Assembly: GCA_020721005.1 (NCBI GenBank)
Contig: DYNP01000011.1
Span: 56,337 to 120,336 of the forward strand
Length of the DNA: 64,000 nt
From: Thiomargarita sp.
Lineage (GTDB): Bacteria; Pseudomonadota; Gammaproteobacteria; Beggiatoales; Beggiatoaceae
Direction: 5' to 3'
Below are positions 47,250 to 57,348 of the stretch, one piece after another (position 1 is the first letter of the stretch; the number at the start of each line of letters is the position of its first letter). Position numbers and translations under genes: made by a program. The notes beneath the pieces were generated by a model that did no database searches, was not told where the DNA came from, and was given only the letters and a program-made list of their open reading frames with translations.

Positions 47250-49152
47250 GATCTAAAAAAGGCTCTATTAATTGAATCAACTGCTTTAATTGAAAAGACT
47301 CCGCCAATCGGCGTATTTCAATCGCCAATGCTAAAAACTGTGGGTAACTCTGTTCAAAATAATGTGAATACTCAATCACTTCAATAATATTTCCAATCAA
47401 CGCCAGTTGATGAAATCGGGCGATAACAGTTGCTGGCGGCCGTTCCAAAAACTCTGAAATTTCCCTGGGGACCGATTTTGGAGAAACTGTCTCACATAAC
47501 CAGTCTAATTTTAAATGAACTTGTAATTTCTTTAATAATTGCTCAATAACGATGGGTTTTGTCAAAAAATCATGGCAACCACAATCCAAACTGGCTGACC
47601 GATGTTGAGGAGTGGCAGAATTGGCAATAATGATCATATGAGCTAACTCCTTGTAAGTGCACATTTTTTTAACCACTTCCAAACCATTTAACTTAGGCAT
47701 GAGAATATCCAATAACACCACATCCGGTAAATAAGTTAATGCCGCTTCCAAACCACTCTGCCCATCTTCAGCCTGATAAACAATAAAATTCAAAGGTGTC
47801 AAAACACTTGTCAATAAAGTTCGATTCACCACCTCATCATCAATCACCAATACCCGACAACTTTGACCTTGTTTCAAACCAACAATCCTACCCAAATGAA
47901 TCGGGCTATTGAAACTAGAAGAATGATGATAAACCACAGGCAAATTAACCATAAACTCAAAACAAATACCGTGTGAAGAAATTTTCCGAATAACCAACTC
48001 ACTTTCCATCACCGTCAATAATCGTTGACTGATCGTTAAATTCAAACCGTTTTGCCGAGCCCATTCTTGAATTGCCTTCACGCCAAAAACAACTGAGTCT
48101 TCCCCTGATGACAAAGTAGATTTAAACAATGTGGACTCCAAACCTGAAAGCCTTTGTTTAACCTGAAAATAAAATCGTTTATCCTGTATGGAAATCACCC
48201 ATCCAATTGCCCCTTGCTCAGTCAATTTTATCATGTTACTGAACAAATTCATGAGGACTTGTCGCAAACGATTTGCATCTCCCATCACCACTGTCGGAGC
48301 AACCGTGGGAATTTCATAAAATAATTCCAAACCCTTTTGTTGACATTGAATTTGATTCATATTAACAATATCTTTTAAAAATACTCCCAACTCAAATTCA
48401 GCTGCTTGCAATTTCAACTCCCCGGTTTCTATTTTAGAAATAGTCAATAAATCATTGATTAACAATAATAAATGTTCTCCTGATTGCTCAATTATTTGCA
48501 CATATTCCCTTTGGAGACTCGTCAACATTTGATCCCGTTTTAACAACTGACTAAATCCCAGAATACCATTCAACGGAGTTTTTAATTCATGACTGATATT
48601 GGACAGAAATTCACTGTGACTGGAGTATGGCAGAGTGCATGATTGAGCCTCACTTTTTGCCAAAGCCATCTCAAGATGTTTACGCTCTGTGATATCCACT
48701 ATCGTAGCGACAAACATGGGAACACATAAATTCCGTTTTTTTTGAACTCGAAACAATGATTTAATGGGAGAGACCGAAGACCTAGACCATGAGCAGCAGA
48801 AAGTTTTTTTTAGCCGACGATCAATACAACAAATACTTTGGAAAAACTCAATGTTGATTTGCACCCAAATAATCTGCCCACCTTTACATTGATAACGCTG
48901 CTCTTGTTGATGAGTGGTCTGAGAACCAGTTTGCAATAAAGTTAATAAAGTGTGGTAAGCCTCTAAATCTTCAGGATAAATCAGTTGTTCCAAGGAGAGA
49001 CGATTTAACTCATGGGGTCCATACCCTAAAAGTTGTTCAAATTTCCGATTGGTTTGTAAAATATGTCCCTTAAGATCACCCAAAACCACACCCACCTGGA
49101 CCAAATCAAGGCATTCTTGAAAACTACACCTACAGATTGAAATTGAGGCCAT
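47227..49152 (-). CDS. Hybrid sensor kinase with degenerate ATP-binding domain
   Basis: 641 residues: PAS (~12-150, with a Cys/Arg-rich insertion), HisKA with intact His in FLSNISHELKTPLNGILGF (~185), an HATPase-like region, and a receiver with Asp in VVLLDILMPKLNG. The N-box remains (LRQVLMNLFSNMIKLTEQG), but the DxGxG and GTGLGL boxes of the neighbouring paralog are replaced by unrelated sequence. It probably cannot bind ATP as a kinase; the His and receiver Asp could still relay phosphate (inference). It starts 2 bases after the larger kinase. Confidence 0.88.
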   Translation of the reverse strand: MASISICRCSFQECLDLVQVGVVLGDLKGHILQTNRKFEQLLGYGPHELNRLSLEQLIYPEDLEAYHTLLTLLQTGSQTTHQQEQRYQCKGGQIIWVQINIEFFQSICCIDRRLKKTFCCSWSRSSVSPIKSLFRVQKKRNLCVPMFVATIVDITERKHLEMALAKSEAQSCTLPYSSHSEFLSNISHELKTPLNGILGFSQLLKRDQMLTSLQREYVQIIEQSGEHLLLLINDLLTISKIETGELKLQAAEFELGVFLKDIVNMNQIQCQQKGLELFYEIPTVAPTVVMGDANRLRQVLMNLFSNMIKLTEQGAIGWVISIQDKRFYFQVKQRLSGLESTLFKSTLSSGEDSVVFGVKAIQEWARQNGLNLTISQRLLTVMESELVIRKISSHGICFEFMVNLPVVYHHSSSFNSPIHLGRIVGLKQGQSCRVLVIDDEVVNRTLLTSVLTPLNFIVYQAEDGQSGLEAALTYLPDVVLLDILMPKLNGLEVVKKMCTYKELAHMIIIANSATPQHRSASLDCGCHDFLTKPIVIEQLLKKLQVHLKLDWLCETVSPKSVPREISEFLERPPATVIARFHQLALIGNIIEVIEYSHYFEQSYPQFLALAIEIRRLAESFQLKQLIQLIEPFLDHDHCSQS

Positions 49153-49154
49153 TA

Positions 49155-52100
49155 TTATTGATCCTGTTGCACATAACTTTGAATAAGCTCGGTCAGTTGC
49201 TGCTCTTCAAAATTTCTGGCCAATTGTTGAACTTTTTGCACAAAAGGCAATAACGCCTGATTAGACTGTCCCATCTCATCGGCAAATTCAATAATGCCCC
49301 CAATATCCCCCATCATAGCCAAATCCAATAAACTCGTCAATTGTTTTTGCGTCGGTTTGACTGTGATTTCTACTTTTTCAGCAGAGGGAAAAGTTTCATT
49401 TTCCGTTAACTCAGAATTTATGTTATTTTCTTCATAAATCCAAGTTAATTGTAGATTTTTTTGTAGGGACTTCAACAATAAATCAGCTCGAATGGGTTTG
49501 GCAATAAAATCATTACAACCCACATCTAAACTTTGTTGCTGATCATCTTCAAAAACACTGGCAGAAGCGGCAATAATCGGCAAATGGTCCCATTGTGACA
49601 GTTTTCTGATTTGGCGAACCATTTCAAACCCATCCATAATGGGCATTACCAAATCCGTGATAATCATATCGGGATTGGATTTTGGCAATTGTTCCAAACA
49701 TTCTTTACCATTGTGCACTTCATCCACGACAAAGCCCAACGGAGTGAGCAAATTGACCAATACCGAGCGATTTTCCCAACGATCATCAACTATTAAAATT
49801 TTTCGAGGTTTGCCAATGAAACCCACGATCACCGGGTCTTGCACTTTCTGATGGCGAATGATCAAGTTGGAAACGTCAGGCAATTTCAAATGGAACCAAA
49901 AGGTGCTGCCTTCTTCCAAAACACTTTTAACTTGTAATTTTCCGCCCATCATTTCGATCAATTTTTGGGTAATAGATAGACCCAATCCCGTTCCCTCATG
50001 ATGATAATTTGAGTTTCCAACTTGTTGAAAAGGCAGAAAAATCTTTTCAGTTTGATCTTCTGGAATCCCAATTCCGGTATCTTCAATTTGAAACAGGACT
50101 TGTCCATCATGATAAGAAACTTTCAAATTTACTCCCCCTTTTTCTGTAAATTTGACTGCATTTCCAATCAAGTTGATCAAAATTTGCCGCAATCGTTTTT
50201 CATCCCCACGAATGCCCGTGGGCAAGTAAGAAAGGGGCTCATAGATAAAGGCAATACCTTTTTGTTGGGTGCGCATTTTAAAGAGATCGGTAATTCCTTG
50301 TAAAAAATCGCCGAAATTAAAGTCTGTGGGATAAATTTCCACTTTACCAGCTTCAATTTTAGACAGATCGAGAATATCATTGATCAAAGTTAATAAATAT
50401 TCCCCGCTGCGTTCAATGACTTGAACTCCTTGTAACTGTTTGTCAGTTAAGGTTTTATCTCGGTTTAAAATTTGGGCATAACCCAAGATTCCATTCAACG
50501 GAGTGCGCAATTCATGACTCATATTGGCAAGAAAAGCACTTTTGGCTTGATTGGCCATTTCTGCTTCTTCTTTGGCTCTTAACAGCGCTTCTTCTGCTTG
50601 TTTGCGTTCCGTGATGTTGCGCACGATGCCAATGAAGCGGCTATTTTGATAAGGTATTTCTATGTATTGCAGAGAAACTTCTATGGGAACAAATTGGCCA
50701 TCCTTGCGTTTATGAACAGTCTCAAAGGTCCTTGAAGTTTGGGGATGATCCCGAATATCTGCCAGTAATTGGGACAGATATTCAGGAGTGACTTGGGGAT
50801 TGAGATCTTCCAAGTTCAACCGGGAAAATTCTTCTTCTGTGTAACCCAATAATTCTAAAATGCCCCGATTTACATAAGACAGTTTTAAGGTTTTTGCTTC
50901 TCGAATAAATACCCCATCTAAAGTTAAATCTAAGGTGGTTTTAAACTGTTTTAATTGCAAAGTGGCTTGTCTTTCTGCTTCCCGACTTTTTTGCAATTCA
51001 ATCTCTGCCTCTTTTTGGGCGGTCACATCTTCGTAGGTTACCAATATGCCCATGACTTCTCCACTGGCTTCATGCAAGGGAATACGACTGGTATCGATCC
51101 AACGAATTTCTCCCGATGAAGTCTGAATTTTTTGGATAAGATGATACTCCGGCAGATCCGTTTCTATCACTCTTCTGTCAATTGCATCAAAGACTTGTGG
51201 ATTTTTCCACGGCAGTTTAAGTTCTTTTTTACCAATGATTTCCTGAGGGGAATTCAATCCCACTGCCAGAGCAAAACGATGATTGCATCCCAAATAGATA
51301 TGGCGTAAATCTTTCCAGAAAATAGATTGGGGAATGCTGTCAATGATCAGACGCAAAATTTCCTCTCGATTGCGCAATCTTTCTTCAATTCCTCTGCGAT
51401 GGGTAATTTCTATTTGTAAACGGCTGTTAAATTGTTGTGCAGTGGACAACGACCAAGTCAATCCAAATAACAGCAGGCTGACAAATAAGCCTCCAAACAG
51501 TAAAAAATCAGGGGAATGTTGGTCGGTGTCTTTGTCAAATTTAGGCAAACTGATGAATTGTAATGTCCATGGATGTTGGGCAATGTTGAGGGCGACAGTT
51601 TTGGTAAATTGAGGTTGATATTGAGAGTTGGGACTGTCATTAAAAGTTGGTTCATCATACAGTAAATGATTACCAATTAGTTTATCACCATCATAAATTC
51701 TAAAATCAATATCTTGCTCATCCATTTCACCCAATACATTGTGCATGACTTCCTCAATACGAAAGCCACTGGACACAAATCCCACTAAGGCTTCCCGTCG
51801 ATTTTGAATGGTGTCTAATGGTTTATTATTTTGATAAATAGGGAGATACATGACAAAACCTTCCAATGGTTTGCCATTTTCTTGAAGAATAAGGTTAATT
51901 TTATCAGTGATAGTGGCTTTTCCAGTGTCACAGGCTAATTGAGCTGCCTGGCGGCGTTTGGGATCACTGTAGGCATCAAATCCCAAAGCATTTTGGTATC
52001 CTGCAATCCATGGTTCCAGATAGGTCACTGGCATGTATTCATCCCGATTGTATGGGGTGGGATAAATGTGATAACTGGGGAAACCTTCTTGTTGCATTTG

Positions 52101-52475
52101 AGTAACATGCTGATTTATTTGGTTATGAAAAATCCGTTGGCTAAAGCCAATGGCTCTTACGCCTGGAAAATATTCGTGGGTTTTTAAATTCCGCACATAC
52201 TCTTTCCAATCTTGGCGGGTCACATTCCCTATGGCGGCAAATAAAGATTCTCCTCCTCTTAACACATGCTCATAAGCAATCATGCGACTTTCTATGGCAA
52301 ATTTCAGTCTTTCCACTCTTAAATCAAATTGTTCATAAGTGGTTTTATAGGCACTGGTATTGAGACTGTGCCAACCCCAAATAGTGGCAGAGAGGGCAAT
52401 GATCAGTAAAAATAAGGGAAACAGGAAATTTGGCAAAGTTTGTTCATTAGAATGGTTCATCACATAACTCTTCAT
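49155..52475 (-). CDS. CHASE-PAS-PAS hybrid histidine kinase
   Basis: 1106 residues, with AAGGAA before the ATG. Membrane segment ~17-38, periplasmic CHASE domain (RVERLKFAIESRMIAYEHVL, LRGGESLFAA), second membrane segment near 330, two PAS/PAC units, HisKA His in FLANMSHELRTPLNGILGY (~651), complete HATPase (NLIGNAVKFTEKGG, IEDTGIGIPEDQ, GTGLGLSI) and receiver with Asp in MIITDLVMPIMDG. A helical tail ends the protein. CHASE domains bind small extracellular ligands; the ligand is unknown. It heads the three-gene operon. Confidence 0.93.
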   Translation of the reverse strand: MKSYVMNHSNEQTLPNFLFPLFLLIIALSATIWGWHSLNTSAYKTTYEQFDLRVERLKFAIESRMIAYEHVLRGGESLFAAIGNVTRQDWKEYVRNLKTHEYFPGVRAIGFSQRIFHNQINQHVTQMQQEGFPSYHIYPTPYNRDEYMPVTYLEPWIAGYQNALGFDAYSDPKRRQAAQLACDTGKATITDKINLILQENGKPLEGFVMYLPIYQNNKPLDTIQNRREALVGFVSSGFRIEEVMHNVLGEMDEQDIDFRIYDGDKLIGNHLLYDEPTFNDSPNSQYQPQFTKTVALNIAQHPWTLQFISLPKFDKDTDQHSPDFLLFGGLFVSLLLFGLTWSLSTAQQFNSRLQIEITHRRGIEERLRNREEILRLIIDSIPQSIFWKDLRHIYLGCNHRFALAVGLNSPQEIIGKKELKLPWKNPQVFDAIDRRVIETDLPEYHLIQKIQTSSGEIRWIDTSRIPLHEASGEVMGILVTYEDVTAQKEAEIELQKSREAERQATLQLKQFKTTLDLTLDGVFIREAKTLKLSYVNRGILELLGYTEEEFSRLNLEDLNPQVTPEYLSQLLADIRDHPQTSRTFETVHKRKDGQFVPIEVSLQYIEIPYQNSRFIGIVRNITERKQAEEALLRAKEEAEMANQAKSAFLANMSHELRTPLNGILGYAQILNRDKTLTDKQLQGVQVIERSGEYLLTLINDILDLSKIEAGKVEIYPTDFNFGDFLQGITDLFKMRTQQKGIAFIYEPLSYLPTGIRGDEKRLRQILINLIGNAVKFTEKGGVNLKVSYHDGQVLFQIEDTGIGIPEDQTEKIFLPFQQVGNSNYHHEGTGLGLSITQKLIEMMGGKLQVKSVLEEGSTFWFHLKLPDVSNLIIRHQKVQDPVIVGFIGKPRKILIVDDRWENRSVLVNLLTPLGFVVDEVHNGKECLEQLPKSNPDMIITDLVMPIMDGFEMVRQIRKLSQWDHLPIIAASASVFEDDQQQSLDVGCNDFIAKPIRADLLLKSLQKNLQLTWIYEENNINSELTENETFPSAEKVEITVKPTQKQLTSLLDLAMMGDIGGIIEFADEMGQSNQALLPFVQKVQQLARNFEEQQLTELIQSYVQQDQ

Positions 52476-52534
52476 GGAAGGTTCCTTATGAAGAAAAAAG
52501 GTTTAAATCAGAAAACTGTCTTAAAATCAGGGGG

Positions 52535-53647
52535 TCATTTGCGTTTAAAAATATGCCTGAAAAACTTTGAGAATCGTGAAATAGAAGCTTGCTCTCCTCC
52601 ACGAATGGGTTGAGAATAAAGATTGGAAGCAAAAGGGGAATTGTATGCACCCTGTTGTTTTTGAATGAATCTAGCTACTTCTTGGTGTAAAGTAGTGCCC
52701 CATTGTTCGGCAGTGGGTCGTAAGTCTGGTTTTTGATGTCCTCCTTCAAAAGCGCTTAAGAACAGCATTTTGAGTGGGTGAGGTACTTTTTTAAAGTTAA
52801 AATGAGGTTTAGGGAGTGGTTGTTGAATGTGTAATTCGGCTTTGGCTCCGTGTACAAACAGGCCGTTGCGAATTTTTGATTCAATGGTGGTGTGATGAGC
52901 ATAGGGGCCCTGAGCTGTGGCGGTAAATGGATGAATACCAAAGATAATTTCGTAGAGAATAACAGCTAGGGAAAAACGGTCCCATGATTCTGGAATATAG
53001 TCTTGAGCAGGATTTAATAGATTGCCTTCCGGGGGAATATATTCTGGGGTGGCCATTTGACCGGGATGAACAATATGGGTTGGATTGGCAATTTGAATAG
53101 AATCCAGATCAATAAGGGAAACTTTGCCGGTATTGGTAACTAGCATATTTTGGGGTTTCATGTCAACCAAGGTGTAATTTTTTAGGGTGTGAATGTTATG
53201 AATGGCAATGGCAATATTTACACACAGTTTTAAACGATTGGCCAGTCCCTCTCCTTTTCCTCGATCAAATTTATTGGACCAGTCTTCTCCTATTCTATTG
53301 GCATTTATTTGAACTTGGCAAAGTTCATACAGCTGGGTGCTGTTTGGGAAGGCACGAGGCATTAAAAAGCCCAAAAAATTGTTTTTATTTTTGTGCTCAT
53401 AAATTAGTTCCAAAGGCCAACAGATTTGATAGGTGGATGTTTTTAGGTTTTTGGGCGGAAATTTGATCATGTAGGTGATTTTTTGAATTCGTTTTTCATT
53501 GCGCAAGTGAGAGTGAAAAAGTTTAACGCAGCAATCTTGATGGGAATAAGAGGAAAGAGCGTAAACACTGCCTTCTGCTCCGGGAGTACCCAAGCGTTCA
53601 CCCAGTCTGATTTTTCTGCCTTTTGAGGTATAACAAGTAGTCGACAT
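52535..53647 (-). CDS. Serine/threonine kinase-like protein of a TerY-P-type triad
   Basis: 370 residues. Protein kinase fold with Lys in CCVKLFHSH, catalytic loop TLVDMKPQNMLV in place of HRDLKPEN, metal-binding SLIDLDSIQI in place of DFG, and APE-like ATPEYIPPE. This form (DMKPxN with DLDS) is typical of the kinases paired with PP2C and vWA proteins. The C-terminal ~90 residues are helical and basic (ending RHIFKRK). It follows the phosphatase by 176 bases. Confidence 0.88.
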   Translation of the reverse strand: MSTTCYTSKGRKIRLGERLGTPGAEGSVYALSSYSHQDCCVKLFHSHLRNEKRIQKITYMIKFPPKNLKTSTYQICWPLELIYEHKNKNNFLGFLMPRAFPNSTQLYELCQVQINANRIGEDWSNKFDRGKGEGLANRLKLCVNIAIAIHNIHTLKNYTLVDMKPQNMLVTNTGKVSLIDLDSIQIANPTHIVHPGQMATPEYIPPEGNLLNPAQDYIPESWDRFSLAVILYEIIFGIHPFTATAQGPYAHHTTIESKIRNGLFVHGAKAELHIQQPLPKPHFNFKKVPHPLKMLFLSAFEGGHQKPDLRPTAEQWGTTLHQEVARFIQKQQGAYNSPFASNLYSQPIRGGEQASISRFSKFFRHIFKRK

Positions 53648-53823
53648 GAGGGATTGGCGGTTTATTATTGGGAATGGAGTTAGTTGCGCAAGATGGCTGA
53701 TTATAAGGGAAAATTGGGGTAGGATGCAAGTCCTGGGTCAGCAAATGGTAGAGTTTCAATTTGGCGGACATAATGAATCCGTATTTTATAGAATGTCTAT
53801 GGAGGAGTCATTTGTAGGAGAGT

Positions 53824-55605
53824 TCACGAATTTTCAGATAGGAGAATACCAATAACCATAGTTTTGTCATCTTCTTCCTGTTTAAGTTTATCGTTGCCTT
53901 GCTCTAGGAATTTTTGCCAACGCTGGGCAATTTCGATTTCGGAGAGTCCAAGTTGTTGCATTTCAAGGAGTTTCTGAGTGATGGGTTGAAAGAATTTTTC
54001 AAATGGTTTGTTGGGATCATGCCATTTTTGAGTATGGGTGTCAAATTGGCTACATTCAAAAGAAGATTTTTCACAGCCATCGGTGAGGAGAGCAAAGGCT
54101 GAAGCGGGCTCTAGGATAAGATGACTCTCTATAAATGAGGGATCTTGCCAAATGTCTTGAGAGGTGATGAAAAGAGTGCTGTTGGCCTCTTCTCCTCTCC
54201 AAGGAGTCATCATGGCTTTCCAGAGTCCTTGCTGATCGCGGTAAGCAGCGCGTCCATCCCCTATGTGAGTGAACAAAAGTCCGTGAGGGGTATAGATGAG
54301 AACGATGACTGTGCAGGCAAATAGCTTGGGAGAGGAGACGCCCCATTTTAGGGTTTCCCTTTGTAATTGGCGGGCAGCTTTGTGTAAAATGGTTTTAGCA
54401 ATAGATTCCCAATGAGAACGTTTGGGCAATTGTTGGGTTGTTTGTAAATTGTGCAGGGTGAAGATTTCAAATAATCGGGTGACTTCTTGGGTGATGAAGT
54501 GGGCGCCCAGTTCTGAGTAACGAGCAGAGCCTGCCCCGTCAGCCACTACCACGATGCCCCAACCTTGGCCTAAGTCTTTGTAATGATAGCGGTCTTGGCA
54601 AGGGGTATTGCTGATTTGGTGGGAGAGACCGGTGGCTGAGGCACCAATGATCAGCCAATTTGAGTTTGAAGAAATAGCCAAAGGAGAATAGGTCGTTTGG
54701 GCAGTTGGGACAGCAGGCATGCTTGTGTTTCCTTGCTGGGAATCTGGAGTGGGATTGGAATTGTCCAGGTGAATAGTAGGCTCGTTATTCATTGGCTTTG
54801 TCAAGGGTGTATTTAAAGGTAAGGTCGAACTATTGGGAAGTTTGGGAATTGACTTAGGAACGATAATAAATTGAGAATGAGTGTTGTGAAGTTGTTTTTT
54901 TAGGATCAGGAGTCGAATTTGCAGGTGATTAAGATAACGATTGGTGTAAATGGTAAGACGTTGTAGTGCCGATAAACAAGAGAGTAAACAGGCAGTTACA
55001 TGAAGTTGGAGGGGGGTGATTTTCAGGGCCAGCCCGGTTAAAAATAGGGTTAGGGCAAATAGGAGAAGAATGACCAGTGGGGTTGATGATTGAGATTGAG
55101 GGAAGGTGGCCAGATGAGTTAAGTGCTGTTCCAGAGCAGTGGGAGAACGACAGTGATCGGGGGTGTAGGAATAGTTTTTAAGTAGGATGCGTTTTTCTCT
55201 AACCAAGGTCATGATTGTTGGTAGAGAGTGTTTGGGTGAATTGGAAGTTTGTTTATAACTTTCAATCGTTTGGATAATATTCCTGAGGTTATCATAGCCT
55301 TTACCAGGATAATATTCGCGCAGGAACTGAGTCAATTCCCCATGGTCTTTGAGTTCCTGTAACCGTTTGTTGGGGGGATTGCGAGTATCTCTAGTAAGTA
55401 CAAAACATTGGAGCAGAGTGAGGTTAAATGCATCCAAAATTTGTTCACGAGGGCTATGGGAAGCACAGTGGGTCAATAGCAGGGCGAACAATAGGAGGCA
55501 GAGGGGGGAACGGTAGGCAATAATGTTCCCCTTTGAGCAAATAAGATTAGACCTCAAAACCCTCCATCCAATCTGTAGCATGTTGTTTAAGATTGACTTT
55601 TTCAC
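53824..55605 (-). CDS. Membrane-anchored PP2C phosphatase
   Basis: 593 residues if translation begins at GTG 55605; an ATG eight codons later and a TTG at codon 17 are alternatives. Membrane segment ~33-46, a ~125-residue probably periplasmic region with two Cys, then membrane segments near 175-195 and 200-215, a Pro/Asn/Thr-rich linker, and a PP2C domain from ~318: CQDRYHYKDLG, VVADGAGSARYSELGA, FTHIGDGRAAY, LLTDGCEKSS and DDKTMVIGIL, so the metal-binding Asp set is complete. It overlaps the vWA gene by 59 bases. TerY-P phosphatases are usually described as soluble, so the anchor is notable. Confidence 0.87.
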   Translation of the reverse strand: MKKSILNNMLQIGWRVLRSNLICSKGNIIAYRSPLCLLLFALLLTHCASHSPREQILDAFNLTLLQCFVLTRDTRNPPNKRLQELKDHGELTQFLREYYPGKGYDNLRNIIQTIESYKQTSNSPKHSLPTIMTLVREKRILLKNYSYTPDHCRSPTALEQHLTHLATFPQSQSSTPLVILLLFALTLFLTGLALKITPLQLHVTACLLSCLSALQRLTIYTNRYLNHLQIRLLILKKQLHNTHSQFIIVPKSIPKLPNSSTLPLNTPLTKPMNNEPTIHLDNSNPTPDSQQGNTSMPAVPTAQTTYSPLAISSNSNWLIIGASATGLSHQISNTPCQDRYHYKDLGQGWGIVVVADGAGSARYSELGAHFITQEVTRLFEIFTLHNLQTTQQLPKRSHWESIAKTILHKAARQLQRETLKWGVSSPKLFACTVIVLIYTPHGLLFTHIGDGRAAYRDQQGLWKAMMTPWRGEEANSTLFITSQDIWQDPSFIESHLILEPASAFALLTDGCEKSSFECSQFDTHTQKWHDPNKPFEKFFQPITQKLLEMQQLGLSEIEIAQRWQKFLEQGNDKLKQEEDDKTMVIGILLSENS

Positions 55606-56242
55606 CTTCTTTGGAACTGGTAATGGTGGTCATGCTGGCGCTTAACCATTTGAAGAATTCTTTGAACTTGAGACCGCCCAATTTTTGGGGAAGCATTTGG
55701 GGACTGGAGATTTTTTTCAAAATATCCATATTAGCTCCTTGCACTCCCACAGCAAAAAAAACGAATTTTCGTCCTTGGTTGGCGTCATTACTGGTTGCCA
55801 GATGAATTTCTTGCGCTAAGGCTTCGATATCTTGCTCGCTGTCAGGCTCACCATCGGTCATGAGGATAATCCAAGGGCGATAGTAGGGTTGTCCAGTTTC
55901 TTTATACCACCCTTTTCGAGCCTCCACGGTGGCCATTGCTTCGCGAACGGCGTCGACCATTTTTGTAGAACCACTGGCATTCAGAGTAGGGACAGTGAGC
56001 TTTTCTACAAGAGCGGGTTCCGTAACGCATTCTATGTAACTGTTGAAAGTTAAAATACAAATTTCCAAGCGATTGGCAGCCGTTGGATCGATTTTCACTT
56101 GTTCGTAAAATTCAGTAAGTCCTTGATTTAATTGTTGAATAGGAGGACCAGACATAGAGCCAGAGGTGTCAATAACCAGTACACATAAACATTTTTGTTC
56201 ATAATTGGTGGGGGATTCCGCAGCGAAATCATTGTGGGCCAT
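55547..56242 (-). CDS. TerY-like von Willebrand factor A domain protein
   Basis: 231 residues, almost entirely one vWA domain: MIDAS motif VLVIDTSGSMSG, Thr in ASGSTKMVDAV and Asp in ILMTDGEPDSEQ, all three metal-coordinating elements present. No signal peptide. AAAGG precedes the ATG. It overlaps the PP2C gene by 59 bases and is first in the vWA-PP2C-kinase operon, the TerY-P arrangement. No terD or terC genes are in the window. Confidence 0.9.
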   Translation of the reverse strand: MAHNDFAAESPTNYEQKCLCVLVIDTSGSMSGPPIQQLNQGLTEFYEQVKIDPTAANRLEICILTFNSYIECVTEPALVEKLTVPTLNASGSTKMVDAVREAMATVEARKGWYKETGQPYYRPWIILMTDGEPDSEQDIEALAQEIHLATSNDANQGRKFVFFAVGVQGANMDILKKISSPQMLPQKLGGLKFKEFFKWLSASMTTITSSKEGEKVNLKQHATDWMEGFEV

Positions 56243-56785
56243 TTGGGATACCTTTCAAGTCGTTGAAATAGGTAGTGAGTGATAATTATTATTGTAGCGC
56301 GTAATGGAACGGGTGGCAAGTTTTTGTGAAGGAGGGGATATCTTTTGAGTAAGAAACTCAACTTTAAGAAGGAGGGAGTAAAGTAAAATCCAGCACCGAT
56401 CCGTCTTGATTTTCAGGCAGCTATTTACTTTTTAAATTATAAAATGTTACACTGAACAAATAGACTGGGGAAATCAAATATTTTTGGGAATTTGTCATAT
56501 ATTGAGACTGATGACTCCCTAATGAATGATCAATCTCAGATGCCATTCATTTTTATGGGGAACAACGGTTAAATTCCCAATATAGCTAACGAACCATAAA
56601 GTGAATCCGTCGAGTTGCTTATATGTTTCCAATCTACCGGATAAACCCTTTGCGCCATAAAACTATGGAAATTCAAATATTTGCTTTGCTTAATTGATGC
56701 GCTTCACAAAAAACGCTCAGCACATCCTACAGAAAACATACGGTTTTTCTTTAGAATTCGTCAGCTCTACTTTCTTCCAACAACA
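56243..56785. other. Intergenic stretch with a single family B arm
   Basis: 543 bases between two minus-strand genes. The only structure I see is a single arm of repeat family B at 56696-56731 (GATGCGCTTCACAAAAAACG then CTCAGCACATCCTACA). No ORF I can support. Confidence 0.6.
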
Positions 56786-57082
56786 TCAGTGAATTTGAGG
56801 GCTGCTCTGCAAATGGGGCAGGCCGCGGAGCAAACTGCCTGAGGGATTTTTGACCAGTAACCGATAACGATTGGCTAACGGTCTCTTATGAGCACCAAAT
56901 CGATACTCAATTTTGAGACAACCCTTATCAACTAATTCCCTTAAAGCACGTCTTACAGTGGGGAGAGAATAACCCGATCTTTTCACCAATCGTGTTAATT
57001 TCTCTTGACAGGTATTATCGTACCCCACATACAGCCGAATGGTATCATAAAGATCATAAGCGGATTCTGAAAGCCTGATCAT
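56786..57082 (-). CDS. Small winged-helix DNA-binding protein
   Basis: 98 residues. Helix-turn-helix pattern EKLTRLVKRSGYSLPTVRRA followed by LRELVDKGCLKIEYRFG and a wing with basic residues (AHKRPLANRYRLL). It resembles the winged-helix domains of GntR or replication-initiator type regulators. The last ~18 residues look unstructured. It is divergent from the alpha-2-macroglobulin gene and could regulate it (inference). Confidence 0.7.
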   Translation of the reverse strand: MIRLSESAYDLYDTIRLYVGYDNTCQEKLTRLVKRSGYSLPTVRRALRELVDKGCLKIEYRFGAHKRPLANRYRLLVKNPSGSLLRGLPHLQSSPQIH

Positions 57083-57348
57083 AATGCAACTTCCTCTTTA
57101 TCTATCCTTCAATAAGCTATAATCAATTGTCTTTGGGAATGAATAGTGACTTCATATGCTCTATAGGAATTTAGGCCCATTGCATTGTTAAGGTTTCCAG
57201 ATTAAAGGTTGATAATCGCTGATAAACGGTCTAAATACTTTTTTTAAATACTGTCCCAACTGACAACAAAAATTGCTGTTCCCATTTTTAACACCAACCC
57301 TTATTGTTAATCATCCGCCTACTCTTTACCATAAAGAGGCCATCTTGT

